Shown here: piece after piece, positions 24,029-32,924 of the stretch
Position numbering within the stretch: position 1 is the stretch's first letter
Layout of the letters: every line of letters starts with the position of its first letter
From: Bradyrhizobium genosp. SA-3
GTDB taxonomy: Bacteria > Pseudomonadota > Alphaproteobacteria > Rhizobiales > Xanthobacteraceae
Direction: 5' to 3'
Length of the DNA: 45,198 bases
Assembly (NCBI RefSeq): GCF_004212635.1
Contig: NZ_PSRT01000071.1
Location: 1 to 45,198, forward strand
Made by a program: the position numbers and the translations under genes
The notes under the pieces: model-generated
What the model was told of the DNA's origin: nothing
The model's input: the letters and a program-made list of their open reading frames with translations, nothing else
Databases searched by the model: none

Positions 24029-25342
24029 ATGGCCAATCTCGGCATGATCGAGCTGTCGTTCATCCTGCTCGGCGTCATGATCCTGCTGCTAGGCAGCGGC
24101 GTCTGGATCGCGGTCTCGCTCGGGCTGGTCGGCTTCGTGGCGATGGCGCTGACCACGAGCCTGCCACTCGGCTCGGTGCTTGCGACCACCACCTGGAGCG
24201 CAAGCTCGTCCTGGACGCTGGCCGCGCTGCCGTTGTTCATCTGGATGGGAGAGATTCTTTTCCGTACCAAATTGTCGGAGGAAATGTTCCGCGGTCTATC
24301 GCCCTGGGTGCAGTGGCTGCCGGGGCGGTTGACACATGTGAATGTGATCGGCTGCGGCATCTTTGCGGCGGTGTCGGGCTCTTCGGCCGCGACCTGTGCG
24401 ACGATCGGCAAGATCGCACTGCCGGAACTCGACAAGCGTGGCTACGACAAGAGCCTGAGCCTTGGATCACTCGCGGGCTCCGGCACGCTCGGTCTCTTGA
24501 TTCCGCCCTCGATCCCGATGGTGGTCTATGCGGTCACGGCGAACGTCTCCGTGCTTCAAGTGTTTCTCGGCGGCTTCCTGCCGGGCGTGCTCGTGATTGT
24601 GCTCTATTCCGGTTACATCATCATCTGGTCGCTGCTCAACCCGAAGAAGATTCCGCCGCGCGATCCGCCGATGCCATTCCGGCAGAAGCTCCGCGAGTCG
24701 GGCAAGCTGGCGCCCTGCCTGCTACTGATCCTAGCGGTCTTCCTTTCGCTCGTTCTCGGCTTTGCGACAGCGACGGAATGCGCCGCATGGGGTGTCTCGG
24801 GTGCGCTGCTGCTGGCGTGGTGGAGCGGCACGCTCACGCGCAAGAACTTCCTCGAGAGCATCATGAGCGCGACGCGCCTGACCTGCATGATCATGTTGAT
24901 CCTCGCGGGCGCGGCCTACACCACCGCTGCGATGGCCTATACGGGCATTCCGGCGGCGCTCGCCACCTGGGTCCAGGGGCAGCAGCTCACACCAAGCATG
25001 CTCGCCCTCTATCTCAGCATCATGTACATCATCCTGGGATGCCTGATCGACGGCATCTCGATGATCGTCCTGACCGCCGTGATCGTGCTGCCCATGGTCA
25101 AGCAGGCCGGCCTCGATCTGGTCTGGTTCGGCGTCTATCTCATCATTCACGTCGAGATGGCGCAGATCACGCCGCCGGTCGGTTTCAACCTGTTCGTGCT
25201 CCAGAACATGAGCGGCCGCGATACGTTCACCGTCGCGCGGGCGGCATTCCCATTCTTCATTCTGCTGCTGGCTGCCGTGTTCATCATCACGGAGTATCCG
25301 CAGATCGTGATGTTCCTGCCGAAGCTTGCTTTCCCAGACTGA
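24029..25342 (+). CDS. TRAP transporter large permease (DctM)
   Basis: This 437-residue protein has the DctM hallmarks: about 11-12 hydrophobic segments, GCGIFAAVSGSSAATCATIG near residue 109, GSLAGSGTLGLLIPPSIPMV (the sodium/substrate hairpin), and a matching late NLFVLQNMSG. It is the transport channel of the first TRAP system. Overall the SGSSAA and IPPSIP motifs and length fit closely. Confidence 0.93.
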   Translation: MANLGMIELSFILLGVMILLLGSGVWIAVSLGLVGFVAMALTTSLPLGSVLATTTWSASSSWTLAALPLFIWMGEILFRTKLSEEMFRGLSPWVQWLPGRLTHVNVIGCGIFAAVSGSSAATCATIGKIALPELDKRGYDKSLSLGSLAGSGTLGLLIPPSIPMVVYAVTANVSVLQVFLGGFLPGVLVIVLYSGYIIIWSLLNPKKIPPRDPPMPFRQKLRESGKLAPCLLLILAVFLSLVLGFATATECAAWGVSGALLLAWWSGTLTRKNFLESIMSATRLTCMIMLILAGAAYTTAAMAYTGIPAALATWVQGQQLTPSMLALYLSIMYIILGCLIDGISMIVLTAVIVLPMVKQAGLDLVWFGVYLIIHVEMAQITPPVGFNLFVLQNMSGRDTFTVARAAFPFFILLLAAVFIITEYPQIVMFLPKLAFPD

Positions 25343-25380
25343 GCGTACCTTTTTTCAGATTGACTGTGAGGAGAAGCCCG

Positions 25381-26358
25381 ATGATCTCTCGTTTAGCCCG
25401 CGCATTCTTGATCGCTGGCGTCGCGATCACTGCGACCCCTGCTTTGGCCCAGACCAAATGGAACCTGCCGGCAGCGTATCCTGCCGACAATCCGCATTCC
25501 GAAAATCTGGTCGCCTTCGCCAAAGACGTCGAGGCCGCTACGTCCGGCAAGCTCCAGATCACGGTTCATCCGGGCGCCTCGCTGTTCAAGGCGCCCGACA
25601 TCAAGCGCGCGGTGATAACCGGGCAGGCGCAGATGGGCGAGGTGCTGCTGTCGATCCACGAGAACGAGGACCCGCTCTTCGGCATCGACGTCGTGCCGTT
25701 CCTCGCGACCAGCTTCCCCGACGCGATGAAGCTGTATCAGGCCTCCAAGCCCGCGATCGTCAAGAAGCTCGATGCGCAGGGTCTGAAGCTGCTGTTCGCC
25801 GTACCGTGGGCGCCGCAGGGCGTCTACGTCAACAAGCCACTCGCGACGATCGAAGACATGAAAGGTTTGAAGTGGCGCGCCTACAACGTCGGGACCGCGC
25901 GCATCGGCGAGCTGGTCGGCGCGCAATCGGTCACGATCCAGGCTGCCGAACTGCCGCAGGCGCTTGCGACGGGCGTCGTCAATTCCTTCATGTCGTCGGG
26001 CGGCACGGGCTATGATTCCAAGGCTTGGGAGTCCCTGAAGTACTTCTACGACGTGCAGGCCTGGATTCCGAAGGACTATACCTTCGTCAACAAGGCCGCG
26101 TTCGAGGGACTCGACAAGCCAACCCAGGAAGCCATCCTCAAGGCAGCCGCGACGGCGGAAACCCGCGGCTGGAAGGCCTGGCAAGACAAGAGCACCTGGT
26201 ACATCGAGCAGCTCAAGGCCAAGGGCATGACGGTGGAGCCGCCGAGCCCCGCGCTCAAGGCCGGCTTCCAGAAGATCGGCGCGCAGCTCACCGCCGACTG
26301 GCTCAAGAAGGCCGGGCCCGACGGCCAGGCGCTGATCGACGCCTACAAGAAGATGTGA
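25381..26358 (+). CDS. TRAP transporter substrate-binding protein (DctP)
   Basis: A 325-residue periplasmic protein with a Sec signal (residues 1-23, ending ALAQ), then KWNLPAAYPADNPHSENL, and the DctP-type EDMKGLKWRAYNVGTARIGE. The arginine in KWRAYN is the one that usually salt-bridges the carboxylate of the substrate in this family. So the ligand is probably an organic acid; which one cannot be told. ATG 25381 follows GAGGAG nine bases upstream. Gene order small-large-binding is the reverse of the second TRAP cluster. Confidence 0.9.
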   Translation: MISRLARAFLIAGVAITATPALAQTKWNLPAAYPADNPHSENLVAFAKDVEAATSGKLQITVHPGASLFKAPDIKRAVITGQAQMGEVLLSIHENEDPLFGIDVVPFLATSFPDAMKLYQASKPAIVKKLDAQGLKLLFAVPWAPQGVYVNKPLATIEDMKGLKWRAYNVGTARIGELVGAQSVTIQAAELPQALATGVVNSFMSSGGTGYDSKAWESLKYFYDVQAWIPKDYTFVNKAAFEGLDKPTQEAILKAAATAETRGWKAWQDKSTWYIEQLKAKGMTVEPPSPALKAGFQKIGAQLTADWLKKAGPDGQALIDAYKKM

Positions 26359-26430
26359 GACCGGCGATGCCTTCCGCTCACCGCTTGCGGGCGCGTGGGC
26401 GGAAGTCCTCTCCTCGATCTCGCGGCAGCC

Positions 26431-27620
26431 TCACCATGCGTAACGCAGCATGGCTTTGCCGGTATAGGACCGCACGAGGCTCGACACTTCGCTGTCGAAG
26501 TTCGCCGTGGCGGACCAGCCGTTGAGGTCGCGCAGCTCGATCGCAACGCCAGTGAGCGCTGCGTTCGGCGGCAAAGCCGTACCGCCGACGATGAAGCCTT
26601 GGCCGGGCAGGGACTGGAACGCAGCTGGGATCGATTGTCCCGCGCTGAAATCATGCGCCCAGGCGAGTCGACCGCGCAGGTTCAGCACGCTTCCCAACAA
26701 GGCAAAGGACGTGCTCGCGCGCAGGCCGAGCTCGGTGCGGCTGTCCGTGAAGCCGTCGCCGCCGGACGCGCTCGGCGACGCATTGGCCGATAGTCGCTGG
26801 TGATGGACTGCCAGCCATAGGCGAGTGCGGTCGCGACATAAGCCGAACCGGTGGTGTGTCTGACGAAGGCGCCGGCCTGGAACAGATCGGAGCGGCCGCT
26901 GGAAAAATTGTTGGCAAAGCCGGTGCCGCCGCCGGCGAGTGCAAAGCCCATCCGTGTCTGCGGCGAGAGAGAGTAGTCGGCACCGGCTACGGTGCCGAAA
27001 CTGCGGCTGGCCGAGCCGCTGCCGCCGGTCGAGACCTGCGAGCCACCGAAGCTGGCAGCCCAGACGCTCCATTGCGGGGTGGCGAGCGACGGCTTGCCGT
27101 AGATCGCCCCATAGGCCTCGCGTCCGATGCCGCCATGCGTCAGGTCGTTTCCGATCTCGGCGTAGGCCGCAAGCTCTGCATTGAACTCAGCCGGGCCGAT
27201 ACCGCGGCCTTCGACGGCAGGATTGAGCAGGGTCTGTGTGAACTGCGTCATCGCAAGGAATGTGGCCTGTGCCGTCTCGGGCTGCGCGGCGCGATCGGCG
27301 CCGCCGCCGAAGACCCGCCGCATGCCGAACCGTGCCGGATCGGCCAGGCCCGGCGGTTCGGCGTTCCATCCATAGGCTGGCGGCATGCCGCCGGCATTGC
27401 CAAATCCGGCCCCCGAGAAACCCGGCGGCTGCGAGCCGCCAAAGGCAACGCCCGCGGGACTATTGAAGCCACCCGGAGCATTAGGCCCGCCAGGCCCAGA
27501 TCCCTGCGCGCCCGCGAAGGCGCCGAACTCGCGCATGGCCTGCGCGGCGGCCGCGTTGGGCAGCAACAGTCCAGCCGTCAATAGCAGCAGCGCCAGACGC
27601 GCAGGCGCATCCGCACTCAC
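26431..27620 (-). pseudogene. autotransporter beta-barrel protein with one frameshift
   Basis: The start has a signal peptide (LALLLLTAGLLLPNAAAAQA), a Gly/Pro/Phe-rich passenger (about residues 30-100), and then an autotransporter-type barrel (WSVWAASFGGSQVSTGG, GADYSLSPQTRMGFALAGG, DLFQAGAFVRHTTGSAY). At about 26785-26796 the frame changes: after ITSDYR the barrel continues in the neighbouring frame with SANASPSASGGDGF, RTELGLRAS, GRLAWAHDF and a final SYTGKAMLRYAW, whose last aromatic residue is the usual end of an outer-membrane barrel. So a single indel splits an otherwise complete gene. The passenger is short and lacks a catalytic motif I know. Confidence 0.75.
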
Positions 27621-27858
27621 GACACCAACCGCATGAAGCGCCCCAACCGCACCGGTCGCCGGCCGCGCAGCCCGCGCGGCGAATCATCTGGAAGCGGCGA
27701 ATCCGACGACGCGGAATCGTAAATGCGTCTCTAACGTTTTCCAATCTTTTCCTGTCGTGTCTCGATGTCGTCGAGGCTGCGCGCTCGGTTTCCGACAACG
27801 CACAATCGCCGCGCAGACGCAGCTTATGTTTCTAGATATTTCTGAAGCCTCGATCGGC

Positions 27859-29508
27859 TCAGGCCGAGATCGCCTTTGCTGATCCCACCTCGTTGCGCAG
27901 CAGGAATTTCTGGATCTTCCCGGTCGAAGTCTTCGGGATCGGCCCGAACACGACCGCCTTGGGCGTCTTGAAGCCGCTCATCTGCGATCGGCAGAACGCG
28001 ATGATCTCGGCTTCGCTCGCGCTGGCGCCGTCCTTCAGCTCGACGAAGGCGCAGGGCACCTCGCCCCATTTCGGATCGGGCTTGGCGACCACGGCGGCGA
28101 ACAGCACGGCCGGGTGCTTGTAGAGGATGTCCTCGACCTCGACGGAGGAGATGTTCTCGCCGCCGGAAATGATGATGTCCTTGGAGCGGTCCTTGATGAT
28201 GACGTAGCCGTGCTCGTCGAGCACGCCGAGGTCACCGGTGTGAAACCAGCCGCCCTCGAAGGCTTCCTTGGTCGCCTTCTCGTTTCTGAGATAGCCCTTC
28301 ATCACGATGTTGCCGCGGAACATGACCTCGCCGATGGTCTCGCCGTCGCGCGGCACCTCCTGCATCGTCTGCGGATTGATGACGGTGACGCCTTCCTCGA
28401 GCGGGTAGGGCACGCCCTGCCGGCGCTTCATGCGCGCGCGTTCGGCGGGCGGAAGCTCGTCCCAGCCGGGTTGCTCGGCGCAGACGGAGGCGGGACCGTA
28501 GACTTCGGTCAGCCCGTAGACATGCGTCAGTTTGATGCCGATGCTTTCTGCGCCTTCGAGCACGGCGACCGGCGGCGCGGCGCCTGCGATCAGACCGACG
28601 ACGCGGCGGGCAGCGCTGCCTTTGGGGGCATCGGGCGCGTTGATCAGCGTGTTGTAGACGATCGGAGCGCCGCACATGTGGGTGACGCCGTGCTGCCTGA
28701 TCAGCTCGAAGATTTTGGTCGGCTCGACCTTGCGCAGGCACACGTTGGTGCCGGCGGCCGCCGCAACGGTCCAGGGGAAGCACCAGCCGTTGCAGTGGAA
28801 CATCGGCAGCGTCCAGAGATAGACCGGATGCTGACCGAGATTGCCGGCGAGGATGTTGCTGACGGCATTGAGATAGGCGCCGCGATGATGGGTGACGACG
28901 CCCTTGGGATTTCCCGTGGTGCCCGAGGTGTAGCTCAGCGCGATCGCGTCCCATTCGTCCGCAGGCAGGACCGCGGTGAAGCTCGGGTCTCCTAGCGCGA
29001 GCGCCGCCTCATATTCGATCTCGCCGATGCGCTTGCCGCCCTTGAAGGCGGCATCGTCGACGTCGACCACGAACGGCTTTGGCCCGGTCATCTGTGCGAG
29101 TGCGTCGGTGATGACGCCGGAGAATTCCGGATCGACCAGGATGATCTTGGCCCCGCCATGGTCGAGCTGGAACGCGATCGAGGGCGCATCGAGACGAATG
29201 TTGAGTGCGTTGAGCACGGCGCCCGTCATGGGGACGGCGAAATGCGCCTCGTTCATCGCCGGAATGTTCGGCAGCATCGCCGCCACGGTGTCACCGACGC
29301 CGATACCCTTGCCCGCCAGATAAGAGGCAAAGCGGCGGCAGCGCTCGTGAGTCTGCGCCCAGGTGAAGCTGCGGCCCTCATAGACCGTGCTGACGTGATC
29401 GGGATACACCGCAGCGCTGCGCGCGAGGAAGCTCAGCGGGCTCAGGGGCACATAGTTGGCGGGGGTCTTGTCGAGGCCGATATTGTACTGGTTCTGCCGC
29501 TCACTCAT
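27859..29508 (-). CDS. acyl-CoA synthetase (AMP-forming)
   Basis: This 549-residue enzyme activates a carboxylic acid to its CoA thioester through an acyl-adenylate. Visible motifs are SYTSGTTGNPKGVV (P-loop), the YGLTEVYGP motif, GWFHTGDLG, DRSKDIIISGGENIS (hinge), and PKTSTGKIQKF with the catalytic lysine near the C-terminus. Length and ends match the medium-chain / DmdB-like clade, so short or branched acids, possibly 3-methylthiopropionate, are candidate substrates. ATG 29508 has AGGAGG five bases upstream, which decides the start against a much longer open frame. It lies 20 bases after the DctQM fusion, so its substrate is plausibly what that transporter brings in. Confidence 0.92.
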   Translation of the reverse strand: MSERQNQYNIGLDKTPANYVPLSPLSFLARSAAVYPDHVSTVYEGRSFTWAQTHERCRRFASYLAGKGIGVGDTVAAMLPNIPAMNEAHFAVPMTGAVLNALNIRLDAPSIAFQLDHGGAKIILVDPEFSGVITDALAQMTGPKPFVVDVDDAAFKGGKRIGEIEYEAALALGDPSFTAVLPADEWDAIALSYTSGTTGNPKGVVTHHRGAYLNAVSNILAGNLGQHPVYLWTLPMFHCNGWCFPWTVAAAAGTNVCLRKVEPTKIFELIRQHGVTHMCGAPIVYNTLINAPDAPKGSAARRVVGLIAGAAPPVAVLEGAESIGIKLTHVYGLTEVYGPASVCAEQPGWDELPPAERARMKRRQGVPYPLEEGVTVINPQTMQEVPRDGETIGEVMFRGNIVMKGYLRNEKATKEAFEGGWFHTGDLGVLDEHGYVIIKDRSKDIIISGGENISSVEVEDILYKHPAVLFAAVVAKPDPKWGEVPCAFVELKDGASASEAEIIAFCRSQMSGFKTPKAVVFGPIPKTSTGKIQKFLLRNEVGSAKAISA

Positions 29509-29528
29509 CGACACCTCCTGAAAACGCC

Positions 29529-31418
29529 TCAAAGGAATCCGATCGAAATCCACGGGAAGATCGCGACGATGATCAATCCCACCAGCAGCGCCAGCAGATA
29601 ACCCCAGATCGGCCTGATGCCTTCGGCCGGATCGACGCGTCCGATGGCGCAGGCGGCATAATAGCCGACGCCGAAGGGTGGGGCGAATAGCCCGATACCC
29701 ATGGCCAGAATGATCACCATCGCATAATGCACCTCGTGCACGCCGACAGCGCGGGCGATCGGAAACAGCAGCGGGCCGAACAGCACGATCGCCGGGATGC
29801 CCTCGAGCACGCTGCCGAGAATGGTGAAGGCCAGGATCGAGACGGCGATGAAGGTCGCCGCTCCCCCGGGCAACCCCGTCATGGCTGCCGCCAGCGAGCG
29901 CGAGAAGCCTGATTGCGTCAGGCCCCAGGCCATGCCGGTGGCCGTGCCGATGATCAGCAGGATCGCGCCCGACAGCGCTGCGGTCTCGACCAGCATCGGA
30001 AACAGCCGCCGCCAGTCGAAGCGGCGATACACCAGGAGGCCGACCAGGGCGCCGTAGACGATGCCGATGGTGGAGACTTCGGTGGCAGTCGCGATGCCCT
30101 CGACCACGGCATAGCGGATCACGAAGGGCAGCGCGAGCGCGGGCAGGGCGATGACGAAGGTCCTGCGGATCTCGGATGCCGTGGCGCGGCGGACGTGGCT
30201 CATGTCCTCGTGGCGGTAGCGCCACCACACCAGCATGCACAGCGTGATGGCGAGCACCACGCCGGGCAATAGGCCGCCGGTGAAGAGGGCGGCGATCGAC
30301 ACGCCCGTGACCGAGCCGATCGTGATCAGCACGAGGCTCGGCGGAATGGTCTCGGTTTGAGCACCCGTCGCCGCAAGAAGCGCGACGAGGTCGCCGGGCT
30401 TGGCGCCGCGCTGCTTCATCTCCGGGAACAGCACCGGCGCGACCGCCGCCATGTCGGCGGCCTTAGCGCCAGAGATGCCGGACACCAGGTACATCGCGCC
30501 GACCAGCACGTAATGCAGCCCGCCGCGGACATGTCCGAGCAGGCTCGCCAGGAACGCCACCATGGCCCGCGCCATGCCGGTCATCTCGATCAGAAGCCCC
30601 AGGAACACGAACAGCGGCACCGAGAGCAGGATGAGGTGGCTCATGCCCTCATCCATCCGCCCGACCAGCACCATCACGGGCGTGCGCGTGGTCAGCGCCA
30701 GATAGCCGAAGATGGCAAGGCCAAAACCGAACGCAATGGGAACGCCGGCAAACACGCAGAAGCCGGCGACGCCGACGAAGAAGATGACGAGATTGAGATT
30801 GCCAAGCGGCCGCAGCGACGGCTCCGCCAGCCAGAATGCGCCGATCAGGACCGCAACCGACAGCACGGCGGCCGCGACCATCCGGTAATCGGCGGCGCGC
30901 AGCAGCCGCAGCAAGGCGAACGCTGCCATCAGGCTGATGCCGGCCGGCAGCGCGGCAGCGCGCCACATATTCGAGATCTGCAGCGCCGGCGTGGTGATGT
31001 AGCTCTCTTCGTAAGCATAGTCGCAGGACGGCCAGACGATCAGCGCCAGGAACGCCAGCGCCGCGCAGGTTGCGACCAGATCGAGATAGGCCCGCGTCGC
31101 CGGCGTGGCGCTGGCGACGACCGCGGTCATGCGCATGTGCTCGGAGCGGCGGAACGCGACCGCCGCGCCCAGCATGGCGAGCCACAGAAACAGGATCGAG
31201 GCGAGCTCGTCCGACCAGATCAGCGGCCGGTGCAAGCCGTAGCGCGCAACCACGCCGGCAAATAGGATCACGATCTCGGCGACGACCAGGATCGCCGCCG
31301 GGATCTCCACGAGAAGGCCGAGTGCGCGCTCCGTTGAGGCCAGCAACGAAGGTCGGCGAGGGGACTGAACAGTCGCCTCGCCCGCCGCTTCGATCACCTC
31401 GACCTCGACATCAGCCAT
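29529..31418 (-). CDS. TRAP transporter fused permease (DctQ-DctM)
   Basis: This 629-residue protein joins a DctQ-like small permease (about residues 30-185, four hydrophobic segments, WSDELASILFLWLAMLGAAV) to a DctM large permease (about 200-629, with SGISGAKAADMAAVAPVLFP, ETIPPSLVLITIGS and a late FAPPFGVGYYAACAI). The motifs SG-x-SG-x-KAAD and IPPS stand where the DctM sodium-site loops do. The fusion is common in rhizobial TRAP systems. It begins 15 bases after the binding-protein gene and ends 20 bases before the acyl-CoA synthetase, giving a three-gene operon. Confidence 0.9.
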   Translation of the reverse strand: MADVEVEVIEAAGEATVQSPRRPSLLASTERALGLLVEIPAAILVVAEIVILFAGVVARYGLHRPLIWSDELASILFLWLAMLGAAVAFRRSEHMRMTAVVASATPATRAYLDLVATCAALAFLALIVWPSCDYAYEESYITTPALQISNMWRAAALPAGISLMAAFALLRLLRAADYRMVAAAVLSVAVLIGAFWLAEPSLRPLGNLNLVIFFVGVAGFCVFAGVPIAFGFGLAIFGYLALTTRTPVMVLVGRMDEGMSHLILLSVPLFVFLGLLIEMTGMARAMVAFLASLLGHVRGGLHYVLVGAMYLVSGISGAKAADMAAVAPVLFPEMKQRGAKPGDLVALLAATGAQTETIPPSLVLITIGSVTGVSIAALFTGGLLPGVVLAITLCMLVWWRYRHEDMSHVRRATASEIRRTFVIALPALALPFVIRYAVVEGIATATEVSTIGIVYGALVGLLVYRRFDWRRLFPMLVETAALSGAILLIIGTATGMAWGLTQSGFSRSLAAAMTGLPGGAATFIAVSILAFTILGSVLEGIPAIVLFGPLLFPIARAVGVHEVHYAMVIILAMGIGLFAPPFGVGYYAACAIGRVDPAEGIRPIWGYLLALLVGLIIVAIFPWISIGFL

Positions 31419-31433
31419 GACGCGGCCTGCGCG

Positions 31434-32453
31434 TTACGACAGCTTGCCCACCGCCTTTTCCAGGAGGTCCCAAGCCTGGTCGCCGTATTTGCCCTTCCAC
31501 TCGGCATAGAAGCCGGCGGACCGCAGCTTGTCGCGGAACGGCGCCACGGCCGGCTGGTTGAAGGTCAGGCCCTTGGTCGCGAGCTCCTGCTGGAGGTTGG
31601 CGTTGAGCTTGGCGGTATCCGCGCGTTCGTTGACCGCGGCGGCGTTGATGTTCTTGGCGACGATGGTACGCACGTCCTGCGGCAGCTTTTCCCAGGCTCT
31701 GCGGTTGGCCAGGAACCAGAAGCCGTCCCACATGTGGTTGGTCAGCGAGCAGTACTTCTGCACCTCGTAGAGCTTTGCGGTCGAGATGATCGCCAGCGGG
31801 TTCTCCTGGCCCTCGACGATCTTGGTCTGAAGCGCCGAATAGACCTCGCTGAAATTGATCGAGGCGGGCGCCGCATCGAACGCCTTGAACATCGAGGTCC
31901 ACAGCGGCGACACCGGCACGCGGATCTTGAAGCCCTTGAGATCGTCGGGACCGGTGATCGGCTTGGTCGACGACGTGGTCTGGCGGAAGCCGTTGTCCCA
32001 GATCTTGTCCATGACCTCGAGGCCGGCCTTCTTGATCTCGCCGCGGACATGGGCGCCGAGATCGCCGTCCATGGCCTTCCAGACCGTGTCGTAGTCCGGG
32101 AACGCGAAGCCGATGCCGTTGATGGACGCCGCCGGCACCAGGGTCGACAGGATCAGGCCTGACAGCGTGAAGAACTCGACGCCGCCGGAGCGGATCTGGC
32201 TCAGCATGTCGGTGTCGGACCCGAGCTGGTTGTTCGGGAAGATCTGGAGGTCGAACTTGCCGTTGGTCTCGCTCTTGATCGCGGCCGCCATCTCCTTGGC
32301 GCGCACGTTCAGCGGATGGGTGTCCGGCAGGTTGTTGGCGTATTTGTAGGTGAACTCGGCGCTCTGGGCGCGGGCCACATGGGGCGCACCGAGGCCGCCC
32401 AGAACCGCGGTGGCGGCGGAGGCCTTGAGAAGCGTGCGTCGGGAAAAGCTCAT
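31434..32453 (-). CDS. TRAP transporter substrate-binding protein (DctP), Tat-type
   Basis: This 339-residue protein has a twin-arginine signal (SRRTLLKASAATAVLGG, then HVARAQS), so it is exported folded, unlike the first DctP. Then follow YANNLPDTHPLNVRAKEM and DDLKGFKIRVPVSPLW, with the ligand-binding arginine of the family. It is the first gene of the second TRAP operon, divergent from the M24 peptidase gene. The acid it binds is unknown. Confidence 0.9.
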   Translation of the reverse strand: MSFSRRTLLKASAATAVLGGLGAPHVARAQSAEFTYKYANNLPDTHPLNVRAKEMAAAIKSETNGKFDLQIFPNNQLGSDTDMLSQIRSGGVEFFTLSGLILSTLVPAASINGIGFAFPDYDTVWKAMDGDLGAHVRGEIKKAGLEVMDKIWDNGFRQTTSSTKPITGPDDLKGFKIRVPVSPLWTSMFKAFDAAPASINFSEVYSALQTKIVEGQENPLAIISTAKLYEVQKYCSLTNHMWDGFWFLANRRAWEKLPQDVRTIVAKNINAAAVNERADTAKLNANLQQELATKGLTFNQPAVAPFRDKLRSAGFYAEWKGKYGDQAWDLLEKAVGKLS

Positions 32454-32924
32454 GGGTCTGCTTCCTCGGAAGGTTTGTTGTTGTTCTGAGATGCAAACCT
32501 ATACGGACGTCAGGTCAGAAGGTCATCTGCGATCTCGCGAGGCCTCGCTTATTGCAGCCGGGCAAGGTCACGGCAATATCGGCTTTCGGAGAGATGGGCC
32601 GACAAAAAAATGCGAAAACAACCCCATGCACAGTAGCCGTCAAAGAGCTGGGAGAGCGGCCCAGCGCCAGCCCGTAAATGGCCTGGAGCGAAGGTGCGGT
32701 GACAGGAATTCCATCTAAATGTCTGATCCAATTGTACATAAATATATTCCATAATATACCTTATGCGAATTACGGATGTGGACGTGGCGGGCAGTTCCCC
32801 AAGCTGGTGCGAACCCTACTTCCGGGCCTAACATCGGGAGCCAACTGACCATCCGGCTGTTAGTCGGATGGTCGCGGACAGGAATTGCAGGAGATCAAAT
32901 CGCCGCAGCCATGGGAGAGTCGTC
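32454..32924. promoter_or_regulatory. divergent promoter region between TRAP operon and M24 peptidase
   Basis: These 471 bp contain no gene. A block at 32729-32766 (TGTACATAAATATATTCC and ATAATATACCTTATG) is far more AT-rich than its surroundings and contains the imperfect inverted pair TACATAAATAT / ATAATATACC, a possible operator for a GntR-type or similar repressor. No regulator gene sits beside it. The copy-B repeat is at 32611-32636. Confidence 0.4.
32611..32636. repeat. 26-base interspersed repeat, copy B
   Basis: This is the exact reverse complement of 11680-11705. The two copies share little outside the 26 bases. Confidence 0.6.

Noticed and set aside
27859..30240. Long version of the acyl-CoA synthetase reaching into the permease gene
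   Set aside because: Extra residues come from the antisense-free but out-of-frame permease DNA; ATG 29508 has AGGAGG and matches family length.
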